In this document: positions 1-7,436 of the stretch, one piece after another
How the letters are laid out: the number at the start of each line of letters is the position of its first letter
How positions within the stretch are numbered: position 1 is the stretch's first letter
Assembly: GCA_007571105.1 (NCBI GenBank)
Contig: RKRZ01000041.1
Span: 1 to 18,513, forward strand
Origin: Gammaproteobacteria bacterium
GTDB lineage: Bacteria > Pseudomonadota > Gammaproteobacteria > Poriferisulfidales > Poriferisulfidaceae
Direction of reading: 5' to 3'
DNA: 18,513 bases
Made by a program: the position numbers and the translations under genes
Notes under the pieces: generated by a model
Database searches by the model: none
What the model was told of the DNA's origin: nothing
What the model saw: the letters and a program-made list of their open reading frames with translations, nothing else

Positions 1-4
1 CGCG

Positions 5-26
5 TTATCACTGATTTATCACTGAA
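5..26. repeat. Tandem 11-nt repeat just upstream of rpsU
   Basis: TTATCACTGA occurs at 5-14 and again at 16-25, so the two copies are offset by 11 bp, about one helical turn. The second copy ends six bases before the rpsU ATG. It may be a binding site or part of the translation initiation region of rpsU, or simply chance. The function is unknown. Confidence 0.5.
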
Positions 27-31
27 AATCT

Positions 32-241
32 ATGCCCGGAATCCGAGTCAAGGAAGACGAGCCGTTTGACATCGCAATTCGCCGTTTCCGGCGGGCCTGT
101 GAGCGTTCTGGAGTGCTGACCGAAGCCCGTCGTCGTGAGCATTACGAAAAGCCGACCGAAGTGCGCAAGCGCAAGGCGGCTGCTGCCATCAAGCGAAACG
201 CCAAACGCATCTCCCGCCAGGGTCGTCCGCGTTACCGCTAA
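32..241 (+). CDS. rpsU: 30S ribosomal protein bS21
   Basis: Small basic protein of 69 residues, the usual size for bS21, a component of the 30S subunit platform near the 3' end of 16S rRNA. The sequence shows the family pattern: an N-terminal strand with E-PFD-A-RRF-R (residues 8-22), then GVL-E-RRRE-YEKPTE-RKRKAAAA (27-52) and a basic C-terminal tail. The ATG at 32 gives the canonical MPGIRVKEDEPF start. No Shine-Dalgarno sequence lies in the 31 visible upstream bases, which instead hold a tandem 11-nt repeat. In many proteobacteria rpsU heads an rpsU-dnaG-rpoD operon, but here the next gene is gltD. The upstream neighbour is outside the window. Family assignment is very secure. Confidence 0.97.
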   Translation: MPGIRVKEDEPFDIAIRRFRRACERSGVLTEARRREHYEKPTEVRKRKAAAAIKRNAKRISRQGRPRYR

Positions 242-248
242 TTTTCAT

Positions 249-267
249 CTTCGGCCTGCGGTCGGAG
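249..267 (+). other. Imperfect hairpin after rpsU
   Basis: CTTCGGCC at 249-256 can pair with GGTCGGAG at 260-267 across a three-base loop, giving eight pairs including two G-U. It starts seven bases after the rpsU stop. No T-run follows, so it is not a convincing intrinsic terminator. It could be an RNA-stabilising or attenuating hairpin between rpsU and gltD. Confidence 0.3.
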
Positions 268-286
268 TGATGCAATGGCTGAGGTT

Positions 287-294
287 TATACAAT
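287..294 (+). promoter_or_regulatory. Possible -10 element of gltD
   Basis: TATACAAT at 287-294 contains a good -10 hexamer in either register (TATACA or TACAAT). No recognisable -35 is seen at the right distance. If it is used, transcription would start at about 299-303, at or within a few bases of the gltD ATG at 303. The message would then be leaderless or nearly so. Confidence 0.35.
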
Positions 295-302
295 AAAAGG
301 CC

Positions 303-1712
303 ATGGCCGACCCACTGCAATTCCTGAATTTGCCGAGGCAGGACCCTGCCACGGATGAAGCTGTTGTCCGACTCCAGCATTACCGGGAAATATATGGCCA
401 GTTCGACCCGGAACAGGCCGCCGAGCAGTCGGGTCGATGTCTGGGTTGCGGCAATCCATACTGCGAATGGAAGTGCCCGGTCCATAACTACATTCCGGAC
501 TGGCTGAAACTTGTCGAAGAAGGCAATCTGTTCGAAGCGGCGGAGCAATCCCACCGCACTAATTCACTGCCAGAAATCTGCGGGCGCATCTGCCCTCAGG
601 ATCGCCTGTGCGAGGGCGCGTGCACTCTGAATGACGGATTTGGCGCAGTCACCATTGGCGCCGTCGAGAAATACATCACGGACACTGCACTGGAACAGGG
701 CTGGCGGCCGAATCTCGCTGATGTCGAAAAGACCGAATGGCGGGTCGCCATCGTGGGCGCAGGCCCAGCCGGGCTTGCTTGTGCGGATGTGCTGACTCGA
801 AACGGCGTGAAAGCGACGGTTTTCGATCGCTATCCCCGCATTGGCGGCTTGCTAACCTTTGGCATTCCGTCCTTCAAATTAGAGAAGAGCGTGGTAGAAA
901 TACGCCACCAGATATTCGAGGAGATGGGGGTGGAATTTCGCCTGAGCACCGAGATCGGCCGTGACATCACCTTCGATGCCTTGCTTGAGGGATATGATGC
1001 GGTGTTTCTGGGCATGGGCACCTACACCAGCATGCGTGGCGGCTTTGCAGGGGAAGATATGCCAGGTGTACATAAGGCGCTGTCGTATCTGATCGGCGCA
1101 GTTAACGAAGAATTGAACATGGGCATGGAAGACATGCCGTATCTGAGCATGGCGGATCAAGACGTCCTGGTTTTGGGGGGCGGAGACACGGCCATGGACT
1201 GCGTGCGCACCGCGGTGCGGCAACAGGCGAAATCTGTCACCTGCGTTTATCGTCGCGATTACGAGAACATGCCGGGCTCGCGCCGCGAAGTGAAAAACGC
1301 AAACGAGGAAGGCGTGCAATTCCTGTACAACCGCCAACCCCTGGACATCGAGGGAGAAGAGTCGGCAACCGGCGTTCGCGTGGTCGAGACCCGCCTGGGT
1401 TCACCGGATGAGCGTGGACGTTTGACGCCGGAGGTGGTGCCGGGTTCTGAGACAGTGCTCAAAGCGGATCAGGTGCTGATTGCGTTCGGATTCAGGGCCA
1501 GTCCCGCATCGTGGTTTGAGTCTCACTCCATTGAGGTGGGAGAAGAAGGATTGGTTGACATGCGTGGCAATCTCCCGGGGCAGACGGCAAATCCGAAAGT
1601 ATTCGCTGGCGGTGATATGGTCCGGGGAGCCGACCTCGTTGTCACGGCTGTTTTTGACGGGCGGAATGCAGCTGAAAGCATCCTGACGTACTTGCACAGC
1701 AACACTTCGTGA
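303..1712 (+). CDS. gltD: Glutamate synthase [NADPH] small subunit (GltD)
   Basis: FAD- and NADPH-binding beta subunit of glutamate synthase. It passes electrons from NADPH to the large subunit GltB, which makes glutamate from glutamine and 2-oxoglutarate. The protein has 469 residues, a normal length. Two cysteine clusters for [4Fe-4S] centres are visible: C46, C49, C54, C58 and C93, C97, C103, C107. The FAD dinucleotide fold VGAGPAG is at 151-157, the NADPH motif GGGDTA at 292-297, and the C-terminal FAD motif AGGDMVRGADLV is present. It resembles proteobacterial GltD rather than a DPYD or NfnB homologue, although those relatives share the fold. No gltB is adjacent, which is unusual. The stop overlaps the hemE GTG start (GTGA). 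There is no clear Shine-Dalgarno; AAAAGG sits only two bases before the ATG. Confidence 0.93.
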   Translation: MADPLQFLNLPRQDPATDEAVVRLQHYREIYGQFDPEQAAEQSGRCLGCGNPYCEWKCPVHNYIPDWLKLVEEGNLFEAAEQSHRTNSLPEICGRICPQDRLCEGACTLNDGFGAVTIGAVEKYITDTALEQGWRPNLADVEKTEWRVAIVGAGPAGLACADVLTRNGVKATVFDRYPRIGGLLTFGIPSFKLEKSVVEIRHQIFEEMGVEFRLSTEIGRDITFDALLEGYDAVFLGMGTYTSMRGGFAGEDMPGVHKALSYLIGAVNEELNMGMEDMPYLSMADQDVLVLGGGDTAMDCVRTAVRQQAKSVTCVYRRDYENMPGSRREVKNANEEGVQFLYNRQPLDIEGEESATGVRVVETRLGSPDERGRLTPEVVPGSETVLKADQVLIAFGFRASPASWFESHSIEVGEEGLVDMRGNLPGQTANPKVFAGGDMVRGADLVVTAVFDGRNAAESILTYLHSNTS

Positions 1713-2755
1713 GTTCTCCCCAAAACGCGCGGCTGCTGCGCGCTTTGCGCCGCCAGCCAAACGATCGTACGCCCATCTGGATTATGCGCCAGGCCGGGCG
1801 TTACCTTCCGGAATATCAGGAATTGCGTGCTCGCGCAGGGAGTTTCCTCAATTTATGCCGCACGCCGGAGCTCGCGTGCGAGGCGGCCTTGCAGCCGATG
1901 CGTCGCTATTCGCTGGATGCGGCCATTCTGTTTTCCGACATCCTGACCATCCCGGATGCGATGGGTCTGGGACTTGCCTTCACCGAGGAAGGCCCGAGTT
2001 TTGCTCATCCGGTTCGTACAGCGAAGGACGTGACACGTCTGGGCGTTCCGGATCCGAATCAGGAATTGGGCTACGTAATGGAAGCCATGTCTCTGTTACA
2101 CCGAGAACTCGGCCAGAAAGTTCCGGTTATTGGGTTTTCCGGCAGTCCCTGGACTTTGGCCACCTATATGGTCGAAGGGAAAAGCCGCAGCGACTTTGTC
2201 CTGATTCGCGCCATGCTTGAGGAGAATTCAGAGTTACTGGAGCAGTTGCTGGATGTGTTGACAGAGGCAGTGGAGTTGTACTTGCGTGCACAAATGGCTG
2301 CGGGAGCAGATGTGGTGATGCTGTTTGACAGATGGGGCGGCATTCTGGAAGGAGAGCAGTACACCCGCTTTTCGGTGCGCCCGATCCACCGGATCATAGA
2401 GGCACTGGGTCCCGAGACTCCTCGTATTGTTTATGCGCGAGGGGGCGGTGAGTGTTTGACTGAAATATGTATGACTGGCTGCGAGGCTATCGGCATTGAT
2501 GAGACTGTCAGCCTGAGCGCCGCGCGTGAAGAAGTCGGGACACGGTGTGCGCTGCAGGGCAATCTGGACCCGGCGGCGATGTGTCTTCCCGAAGAAGAGT
2601 TGCGTGCTGCGGCACGCGCGTTGCTGGTTGAATATGAAGGCCAGGCCGGACACGTATTCAATCTAGGGCACGGCATTACACCGGATGTCAATCCAGATCA
2701 GGTCACAGCCTTGATTGAGGAAGTGCACCGGTTTGATCCCGGTGCACTTGCTTGA
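1709..2755 (+). CDS. hemE: Uroporphyrinogen decarboxylase
   Basis: Cytoplasmic haem-pathway enzyme that removes the four acetate carboxyls of uroporphyrinogen III to give coproporphyrinogen III. It is 348 residues long, close to the usual 350. The signature RQAGRYLPEY (27-36) carries the substrate-binding arginines. The catalytic aspartate is D77 in the motif FSDIL. The second signature GFSGSPWTLATYMVEG (142-157) includes Y153, and the C-terminal histidine is in NLGHGITPDVNP. The start is GTG at 1709, overlapping the gltD stop by a GTGA quartet, which implies translational coupling. The gltD-hemE order is familiar from Pseudomonas-type genomes. A strong hairpin lies within the last codons of the gene. 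Confidence 0.97.
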   Translation: MSSPQNARLLRALRRQPNDRTPIWIMRQAGRYLPEYQELRARAGSFLNLCRTPELACEAALQPMRRYSLDAAILFSDILTIPDAMGLGLAFTEEGPSFAHPVRTAKDVTRLGVPDPNQELGYVMEAMSLLHRELGQKVPVIGFSGSPWTLATYMVEGKSRSDFVLIRAMLEENSELLEQLLDVLTEAVELYLRAQMAAGADVVMLFDRWGGILEGEQYTRFSVRPIHRIIEALGPETPRIVYARGGGECLTEICMTGCEAIGIDETVSLSAAREEVGTRCALQGNLDPAAMCLPEEELRAAARALLVEYEGQAGHVFNLGHGITPDVNPDQVTALIEEVHRFDPGALA

Positions 2756-2760
2756 GTTTT
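2721..2760 (+). terminator. Hairpin embedded in the hemE 3' end, probable terminator
   Basis: A perfect 11-bp inverted repeat pairs AAGTGCACCGG (2721-2731) with CCGGTGCACTT (2739-2749) across a seven-base loop. It lies inside the last codons of hemE. The stop codon and a short TTTT (2757-2760) follow within about ten bases. The T-run is short and offset, so termination may be partial or the hairpin may protect the 3' end. It also lies just past the end of the convergent Cache gene and could serve both strands. Confidence 0.6.
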
Positions 2761-3229
2761 ACTCGACGACGACTCCAGCGCCCAGAGTGTGCCCGTCGCG
2801 GTGGACCAGCCAACTGGATTTGGTCCCGACCGTCCCGCTCGGTGTTGACCATCGGTAATCCACCCAGGAACCGTCCGGATGGGCATTCGCGGCTGCGACC
2901 AGGCGTGACATGAATTCATTGCCGTCCGCATCCAGGACCTTTGATGGATTCAGTCCGATCAACTCGGGTTTGAACGGATGGCCGACAATGACCCCTCCGA
3001 CGTCCAGCACAAACAGGTACAGATCGCCGTCCATGTAACGGGAGTCTTTGTTGTTGACGGCTTCGACCAGGCTGGCAATGCCATCGGATTCGACATGCGC
3101 CGCCGCGGTGGCGACCATGGCCATTGCAGCTTCCTGTTCGGCTGACAGGGCTCCCTCTTCCGCCTGTGCTGGCAGTGCGATAAGCAGGGTCAGTGCCGCT
3201 GCTGCGGTAATGAAAGAAGTTTGTTTCAT
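2759..3229 (-). CDS. Exported single Cache-domain protein
   Basis: Protein of 156 residues with a typical Sec signal peptide: K2, a hydrophobic stretch at about 5-20, and a probable cleavage after AQA at 23. The mature part looks like a small single-Cache (sCache_2-like) sensor fold: a long N-terminal helix rich in Ala and Glu, then YMDGDLYLFVLDVGGVIVGHPFKPELIG with the aromatic-DxxG-HP pattern, then LNPSKVLDADGN and a closing WVDYRW...KSSWLVHRDGHTLGAGVVV. Family knowledge: such domains bind small ligands and usually sit in chemoreceptors or kinases. Here no transmembrane or signalling domain follows, so it is a free periplasmic protein of unknown role. Its ATG has one of only two clear Shine-Dalgarno sequences in the window (AGGAG, 3236-3240 complement). 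It lies 41 bp downstream of ponA on the same strand and ends three bases from the hemE stop. Confidence 0.8.
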   Translation of the reverse strand: MKQTSFITAAAALTLLIALPAQAEEGALSAEQEAAMAMVATAAAHVESDGIASLVEAVNNKDSRYMDGDLYLFVLDVGGVIVGHPFKPELIGLNPSKVLDADGNEFMSRLVAAANAHPDGSWVDYRWSTPSGTVGTKSSWLVHRDGHTLGAGVVVE

Positions 3230-3270
3230 GAATTTCTCCTATAACTTCATTTTCAGTGTAACCAAAATGG

Positions 3271-5682
3271 TTAAAACATCATCTCCGGCGTTTCCGTCAT
3301 CAGAGGGTCGTCCGGCATCAAGCTGTCGTCGTGCGATATCCGATTGGGCACCAACTCTTCCCGAAAGGTCTCGACCACGCTGTCTTCGCTCCCGGGTTTG
3401 GCAAGCAGGCCATTTTCGGGATCAATACGCGCCTGCACAATGCCGGAAGGCAAAGGCAGTTCTTGCTCTGAGCGCCCGGCCAGCGCGCGTTTCATGAAAT
3501 CAATCCAGATCGGCAGGGCCGCGACGCCACCGACTTCACGCTGTCCGAGTTTCTCAAAGTTGTCGCGTCCGACCCAGGAGGCGGCGACCAAGTTTCCACC
3601 GAAGCCAATGAACCAGGCATCGCGCTGATCATTGGTGGTGCCGGTTTTGCCCGCCAGGTCATTGCGCTCCAATGCTTGTGTGCTGCGGGCCGTTCCTTGA
3701 CGCGCAACGTCCTGCAGCATGCTGACCGTCTGATAGTGAATGCGTTGATCCAGAACCCGCGGGGCAAAATTTTCAAGGGATGCCAGAGGAATGTCCAAGT
3801 CGTCCCCCACCGGCGTCGCGCTGGCTAATTGCTTGCGGCATTGCGCGTCACAGGCACGGCGGGCATTGGCGATAAAGACAGGTTCGCCCGCGGCGTCATC
3901 AATGCGTTCGATCAGGTAAGGTTCGATTTTGTAGCCGCCATTGGCAAGAATGGCATAAGCCGACACCATTCCCATTGGCGTCACCTCACACGAGCCCAGC
4001 GCCAGAGTCAGGTTGTCGGGCAAGGCATCGGGGTCAAAACCGAAACGCGCCACGTAATTGCGCGCATAAGCGGTGCCGATGTGATCCAGAATCCGCACCG
4101 AAACAACATTGCGGGAATACATCAGGGCTTCCCGAAGCCGGGTTGGTCCGTAGAACTGCCGGCTGTAATTGGACGGTCGCCAAACGCCTTCGATGCTCTG
4201 GTCGTGATAAACCACCGGAGCGTCATTGATCAAGGTAGCCGGCGTGTAGCCGCGCTCCAAGGCGGCCGCGTAGACGAAGGGCTTGAAGCCGGATCCGGGT
4301 TGTCGACGTGCTTGGGTGACGCGGTTGAATTTGCTGCTTGAGAAATCAAAGCCCCCGGTCAGTGCGAGGATGGCGCCATTGATGGGATCCAGCGCAACCA
4401 GTGCGCCGTTCGCTTCCGGAACCTGACGCAACCGCCAAACCCCGTCTTCGTGAATCAGGCGCACCATATCACCGGAGCGCAATACTTCAGAGGCCGCCTG
4501 CGGGATGGGACCACGGAAATCCACGCTGCGCATCCGCCGCGCCCAGCGAATTTCCTCCAAAGTCAATTCGGCCCAGTGGCCATCGCCCAGATAAGCGTGG
4601 GCGACATCGTCTCCCGCGTGTGTGATGACAGCGTTGCGGAATCCCCCGCGCGTGGGCATTTCGCGCAATGCCTGATCGAGTTCACTGCGACTTCCCGGGA
4701 TCGGCTCCAGCCTGCGCGTCGCCCCTCGCCAACCGTGGCGCAAGTCATAACGGATCAAGCCGCGCCGCACCGAGGCGTTGGCAACCAGTTGCAGATCATG
4801 CCGGAGGGTTGTGTGCACGGTGTAGCCGGCAGTGTAGGCGTCGCTGCCATAGCGACGCACCATCTCGGCCCGTGCCATTTCGGCCGCGTAAGGCGCCGAG
4901 GAATTGGCCGCCCGAATTCGCTGGCGTGGCTGCGCGGAGACCCGCGCATTGCGAGCAACCTCGTACTGTTGTGGGGTGATGTGATGGTCGTTCAGCATGC
5001 GGTTGAGCACGTAGGTCCGACGCACTACGGAAGCGGCAGGATTGGAGATCGGGTTGAGTGCGGAAGGGGCTTTGGGCAGGCCGGCCAGGGTGGCGATCTG
5101 GGCCAAAGTCAGGCGTTGGGGCGTGGTGCCGTAATACACTTCTGCGGCCGCGCCGACGCCATAGGCGCGCTGACCCAGAAAGATCTTGTTCAGATACAGC
5201 GTCAGGATCTCTTCCTTGTCCAGGGTCTGCTCGATGCGCAAGGCGAGGAAGATTTCACGCAATTTCCGGATGAACTGACGCTGGCGCGTGAGGTAAAAGT
5301 TGCGCGCCAGTTGCATGGTGATGGTGCTGCCTCCCTGGCGAATGCGCCCGTGCTGCATCAGATCAATTGCGGCACGCGCCAAAGCTTGCACATCAACGCC
5401 TGGATGATCGTAAAAGCGAGCGTCTTCCGAAGCAATGAAGGCTTTGCGCATCAATGGCGGGATTTCGTCGAAATTCAGCGGGATGCGTCGTTTGGTGCCG
5501 TACACGGCGAGCAATTCGCCGTCTGCGGACATGACGCGCAGAGGGGGTCGCAGGCGCACGTCGCGCAAGTGCGCAACCGGCGGCAGGCTGGGATAGATAT
5601 ACAAATAGGCACCCAGTGCAATCAGGATGCCCAGCAGAAGCCCGCCTCCGAAGAGTTTCAGGACACGCTGAATCAGTTGCAT
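3271..5682 (-). CDS. mrcA: Class A penicillin-binding protein 1A
   Basis: Bifunctional peptidoglycan synthase (also called ponA) of 803 residues, anchored by one N-terminal transmembrane helix (about 10-30) with the catalytic domains in the periplasm. The GT51 glycosyltransferase domain (about 50-220) shows the catalytic E86 in ASEDARFYDHPG, GGSTITMQLARN at 117-128, the second Glu at 143 and LYLNKIFLGQ. An OB-like insert covers about 315-420. The transpeptidase domain has S464-x-x-K467 (QPGSGFKPF), S523-R-N and KTGTT at 679-683. All catalytic motifs are present. The start at 5682 lacks a Shine-Dalgarno; the preceding leader is pyrimidine-rich. It is divergent from aroK. In many relatives pilMNOPQ lies between these two genes, but here the gap is only 89 bp. 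The downstream neighbour is the Cache protein. Confidence 0.96.
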   Translation of the reverse strand: MQLIQRVLKLFGGGLLLGILIALGAYLYIYPSLPPVAHLRDVRLRPPLRVMSADGELLAVYGTKRRIPLNFDEIPPLMRKAFIASEDARFYDHPGVDVQALARAAIDLMQHGRIRQGGSTITMQLARNFYLTRQRQFIRKLREIFLALRIEQTLDKEEILTLYLNKIFLGQRAYGVGAAAEVYYGTTPQRLTLAQIATLAGLPKAPSALNPISNPAASVVRRTYVLNRMLNDHHITPQQYEVARNARVSAQPRQRIRAANSSAPYAAEMARAEMVRRYGSDAYTAGYTVHTTLRHDLQLVANASVRRGLIRYDLRHGWRGATRRLEPIPGSRSELDQALREMPTRGGFRNAVITHAGDDVAHAYLGDGHWAELTLEEIRWARRMRSVDFRGPIPQAASEVLRSGDMVRLIHEDGVWRLRQVPEANGALVALDPINGAILALTGGFDFSSSKFNRVTQARRQPGSGFKPFVYAAALERGYTPATLINDAPVVYHDQSIEGVWRPSNYSRQFYGPTRLREALMYSRNVVSVRILDHIGTAYARNYVARFGFDPDALPDNLTLALGSCEVTPMGMVSAYAILANGGYKIEPYLIERIDDAAGEPVFIANARRACDAQCRKQLASATPVGDDLDIPLASLENFAPRVLDQRIHYQTVSMLQDVARQGTARSTQALERNDLAGKTGTTNDQRDAWFIGFGGNLVAASWVGRDNFEKLGQREVGGVAALPIWIDFMKRALAGRSEQELPLPSGIVQARIDPENGLLAKPGSEDSVVETFREELVPNRISHDDSLMPDDPLMTETPEMMF

Positions 5683-5771
5683 TCGAAAGGAAGCAAAGCA
5701 GAAAACTCGAGTCTATTGTTATATTGTGCACCGAAACCAATTGACTTGTCCTCCCAACCCCGTATTTCGCC
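5683..5771. promoter_or_regulatory. Divergent mrcA/aroK promoter region
   Basis: This 89-bp gap separates divergent genes, so promoters for both should lie here or just inside the genes. The AT-rich centre holds TATATT on the plus strand (5720-5725) and TATAAC on the minus strand (5723-5718) as overlapping -10 candidates. I find no good -35 partner at 16-18 bp for either. TTGACT at 5741-5746 is -35-like, but its partner would place the start inside aroK. Exact promoters are uncertain. Confidence 0.35.
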
Positions 5772-6302
5772 GTGGCTGGTCTGCAAACCAACGTTTTCCT
5801 GATCGGGCCCACCGGAGTGGGCAAGAGCACTCTGGGTGCTTGGCTTGCGCGTGAGAGCGGTCGGGAATTTGTCGACAGTGACGTAGTGTTGTGTGAACGC
5901 ACTGGAGTCAGTGTGGCGGAGACCTTCGAGTTGGAAGGAGAACAGGGGTTTCGCCGCCGCGAGCATGATTTGATTGACGAGTTGACGCAGCGCAGGAACA
6001 TCGTGCTGGCAACGGGGGCCGGCGCCGTGCTGGATGCGGATAACCGGCGCGTACTGGGTGCGCGCGGGATGGTGTTGTGGCTTGCAGCATCGCCGAAGAC
6101 GCAGTGGGAGAACTTGCGCGCAGACCGTTCCCGCCCGCTGCTGCAGACGGATGATCCGATGGCCGTGCTGGAAGCCCAGGCGGTCGAGCGCACGCCGCTG
6201 TATCGCGAGTTGGCCGATCATACGGTGAACATGGACCAACAGACGCCTCAGGAAGCTTGCGAGGAAGCCCTCAAGTGGCTGGACGGTGCGCTCGGCTGGT
6301 GA
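5772..6302 (+). CDS. aroK: Shikimate kinase
   Basis: Cytoplasmic enzyme of chorismate synthesis that phosphorylates shikimate at the 3-hydroxyl using ATP. It has 176 residues, the normal size. The P-loop GPTGVGKST is at 12-20, the DSD substrate and magnesium motif at 35-37, and GEQGFRRRE (shikimate-binding Arg) at about 56-64. The adenine-side RxRPLL lid motif is at about 119-124, and TPLY at about 141-144 follows an arginine. The usual GGG shikimate loop reads G82-A83-G84 here. The start is taken as GTG at 5772 because it precedes the P-loop by the usual distance; no Shine-Dalgarno is seen. aroB follows after 51 bp. The order aroK-aroB is standard in proteobacteria. Confidence 0.93.
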   Translation: MAGLQTNVFLIGPTGVGKSTLGAWLARESGREFVDSDVVLCERTGVSVAETFELEGEQGFRRREHDLIDELTQRRNIVLATGAGAVLDADNRRVLGARGMVLWLAASPKTQWENLRADRSRPLLQTDDPMAVLEAQAVERTPLYRELADHTVNMDQQTPQEACEEALKWLDGALGW

Positions 6303-6315
6303 GCGCTGTGTGCCT

Positions 6316-6321
6316 TACAAT
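6316..6321 (+). promoter_or_regulatory. Possible -10 element of aroB
   Basis: TACAAT lies in the 51-bp aroK-aroB gap, about 32 bases before the aroB GTG. It is followed by TTTCC, exactly as upstream of glyQ. No strong -35 is visible, so it may only be a secondary promoter within the aroKB operon. Confidence 0.3.
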
Positions 6322-6353
6322 TTTCCCCTTCGTTTTGACTCACAGAACTGCTT

Positions 6354-7436
6354 GTGCGTGAACTCCAGGTCGGCCTCAAAGAGGCTTCGTATCCGATTCT
6401 GATTGGCGAGGGTCTGCTGCAGGAACCGTCGCGCTGGGCTGACTATGCCGGAAGCTTGGCCGTAGTTGTGACGCAACCGAGCGTGGAGCAGGCCTATGCG
6501 CGACCGATTGCGGAATGTCTGGGTGACGTTTGCCGTGGCGTTTATGTGTTTCCGGACGGTGAGACGCACAAGACGCTGGACGATCTGGAAGGCCTGTACC
6601 GTTATTTGCTGGAGCAGCGTTTGGGGCGTGATGTGACCCTGATTGCGGTAGGTGGCGGTGTGGTCGGGGACATGACCGGTTTTGCCGCCGCGACCTATAT
6701 GCGCGGCGTTCGTTTCGTCCAGGCGCCGACGACCCTGTTGGCCCAGGTGGATGCTTCCGTGGGAGGGAAGACGGGCGTCAACCACACCCTGGGAAAAAAC
6801 ATGAGCGGCGCATTCTGGCAGCCGCAGGCTGTGTTGATTGATCCACTGACGCTGTCGACTCTGCCGGAGCGCGAATTGCGCGCCGGCCTGGCGGAAGTCA
6901 TCAAATACGGCCTGTTGGGGGATGCGGACTTTTTCGCATGGCTGGAGGAGAATCTCGACGCAGTACTGGCCTTGGACCCGGATGCAGTCGCGCAGGCGAT
7001 TGAGACTTCCTGCGCCTGCAAGGCGCGAATTGTGGAAGCCGATGAACGCGAGAGTTCCGGCCAGCGCGCCCTGCTCAACCTCGGGCACACCTTCGCGCAC
7101 GCCATTGAAACGGAGCAGGGCTATGCGCAATGGCATCATGGTGAGGCCGTCGCCTGCGGCATGGTGATGGCGGCGGATCTGTCGGTGCGCATGAAATGGC
7201 TGACCGCCGAGCAATCCGAGCGCGCGCGACGGTTGATTGAGCGGGCCGAATTGCCCGTGAACTTGCCGGAAGACCTCACCGTTGCCCGACTGTGCGAACA
7301 CATGCAGCACGACAAGAAGAACATTGGCGGTCGTCAGCGTTTCGTGCTGATGCGTGCGATCGGACAGGCGGAATTGACGGATCAGGTAGAGCCGGAATTG
7401 CTGCAAGCCACGCTTCGCTTGGCCGGGGCGCGCTGA
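6354..7436 (+). CDS. aroB: 3-dehydroquinate synthase
   Basis: Second step of the shikimate pathway: NAD- and metal-dependent cyclisation of DAHP to 3-dehydroquinate. It has 360 residues, typical for the family. NAD-binding motifs are PDGETHKT (67-74) and GGGVVGDMTGF (100-110), followed by RG-FVQ-PTTLLAQVDASVGGKTGVNH (118-144). Metal ligands are E181 in AEVIKYG, H245 in LGHTFAHA and H262 in HHGEA. All key residues are intact. The start is GTG at 6354, which gives the normal N-terminus; no Shine-Dalgarno is visible. The stop TGA overlaps the ATG of the dGTPase-like gene (TGATG), suggesting translational coupling. Confidence 0.97.
   Translation: MRELQVGLKEASYPILIGEGLLQEPSRWADYAGSLAVVVTQPSVEQAYARPIAECLGDVCRGVYVFPDGETHKTLDDLEGLYRYLLEQRLGRDVTLIAVGGGVVGDMTGFAAATYMRGVRFVQAPTTLLAQVDASVGGKTGVNHTLGKNMSGAFWQPQAVLIDPLTLSTLPERELRAGLAEVIKYGLLGDADFFAWLEENLDAVLALDPDAVAQAIETSCACKARIVEADERESSGQRALLNLGHTFAHAIETEQGYAQWHHGEAVACGMVMAADLSVRMKWLTAEQSERARRLIERAELPVNLPEDLTVARLCEHMQHDKKNIGGRQRFVLMRAIGQAELTDQVEPELLQATLRLAGAR

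Noticed and set aside
5741..5769. TTGACT with TATTTC as a promoter for aroK
   Set aside because: The spacing of 16 bp is acceptable, but the start would fall inside aroK, and TATTTC is a poor -10.
4450..5802. A 450-codon open frame on the plus strand opposite mrcA
   Set aside because: It is fully antisense to a gene with intact catalytic motifs, has no recognisable domain and no ribosome site, and is explained by the codon bias of mrcA.
7292..7435. N-terminal extension of the dGTPase-like protein
   Set aside because: It lies inside aroB and does not resemble the family; the ATG overlapping the aroB stop is the natural start.
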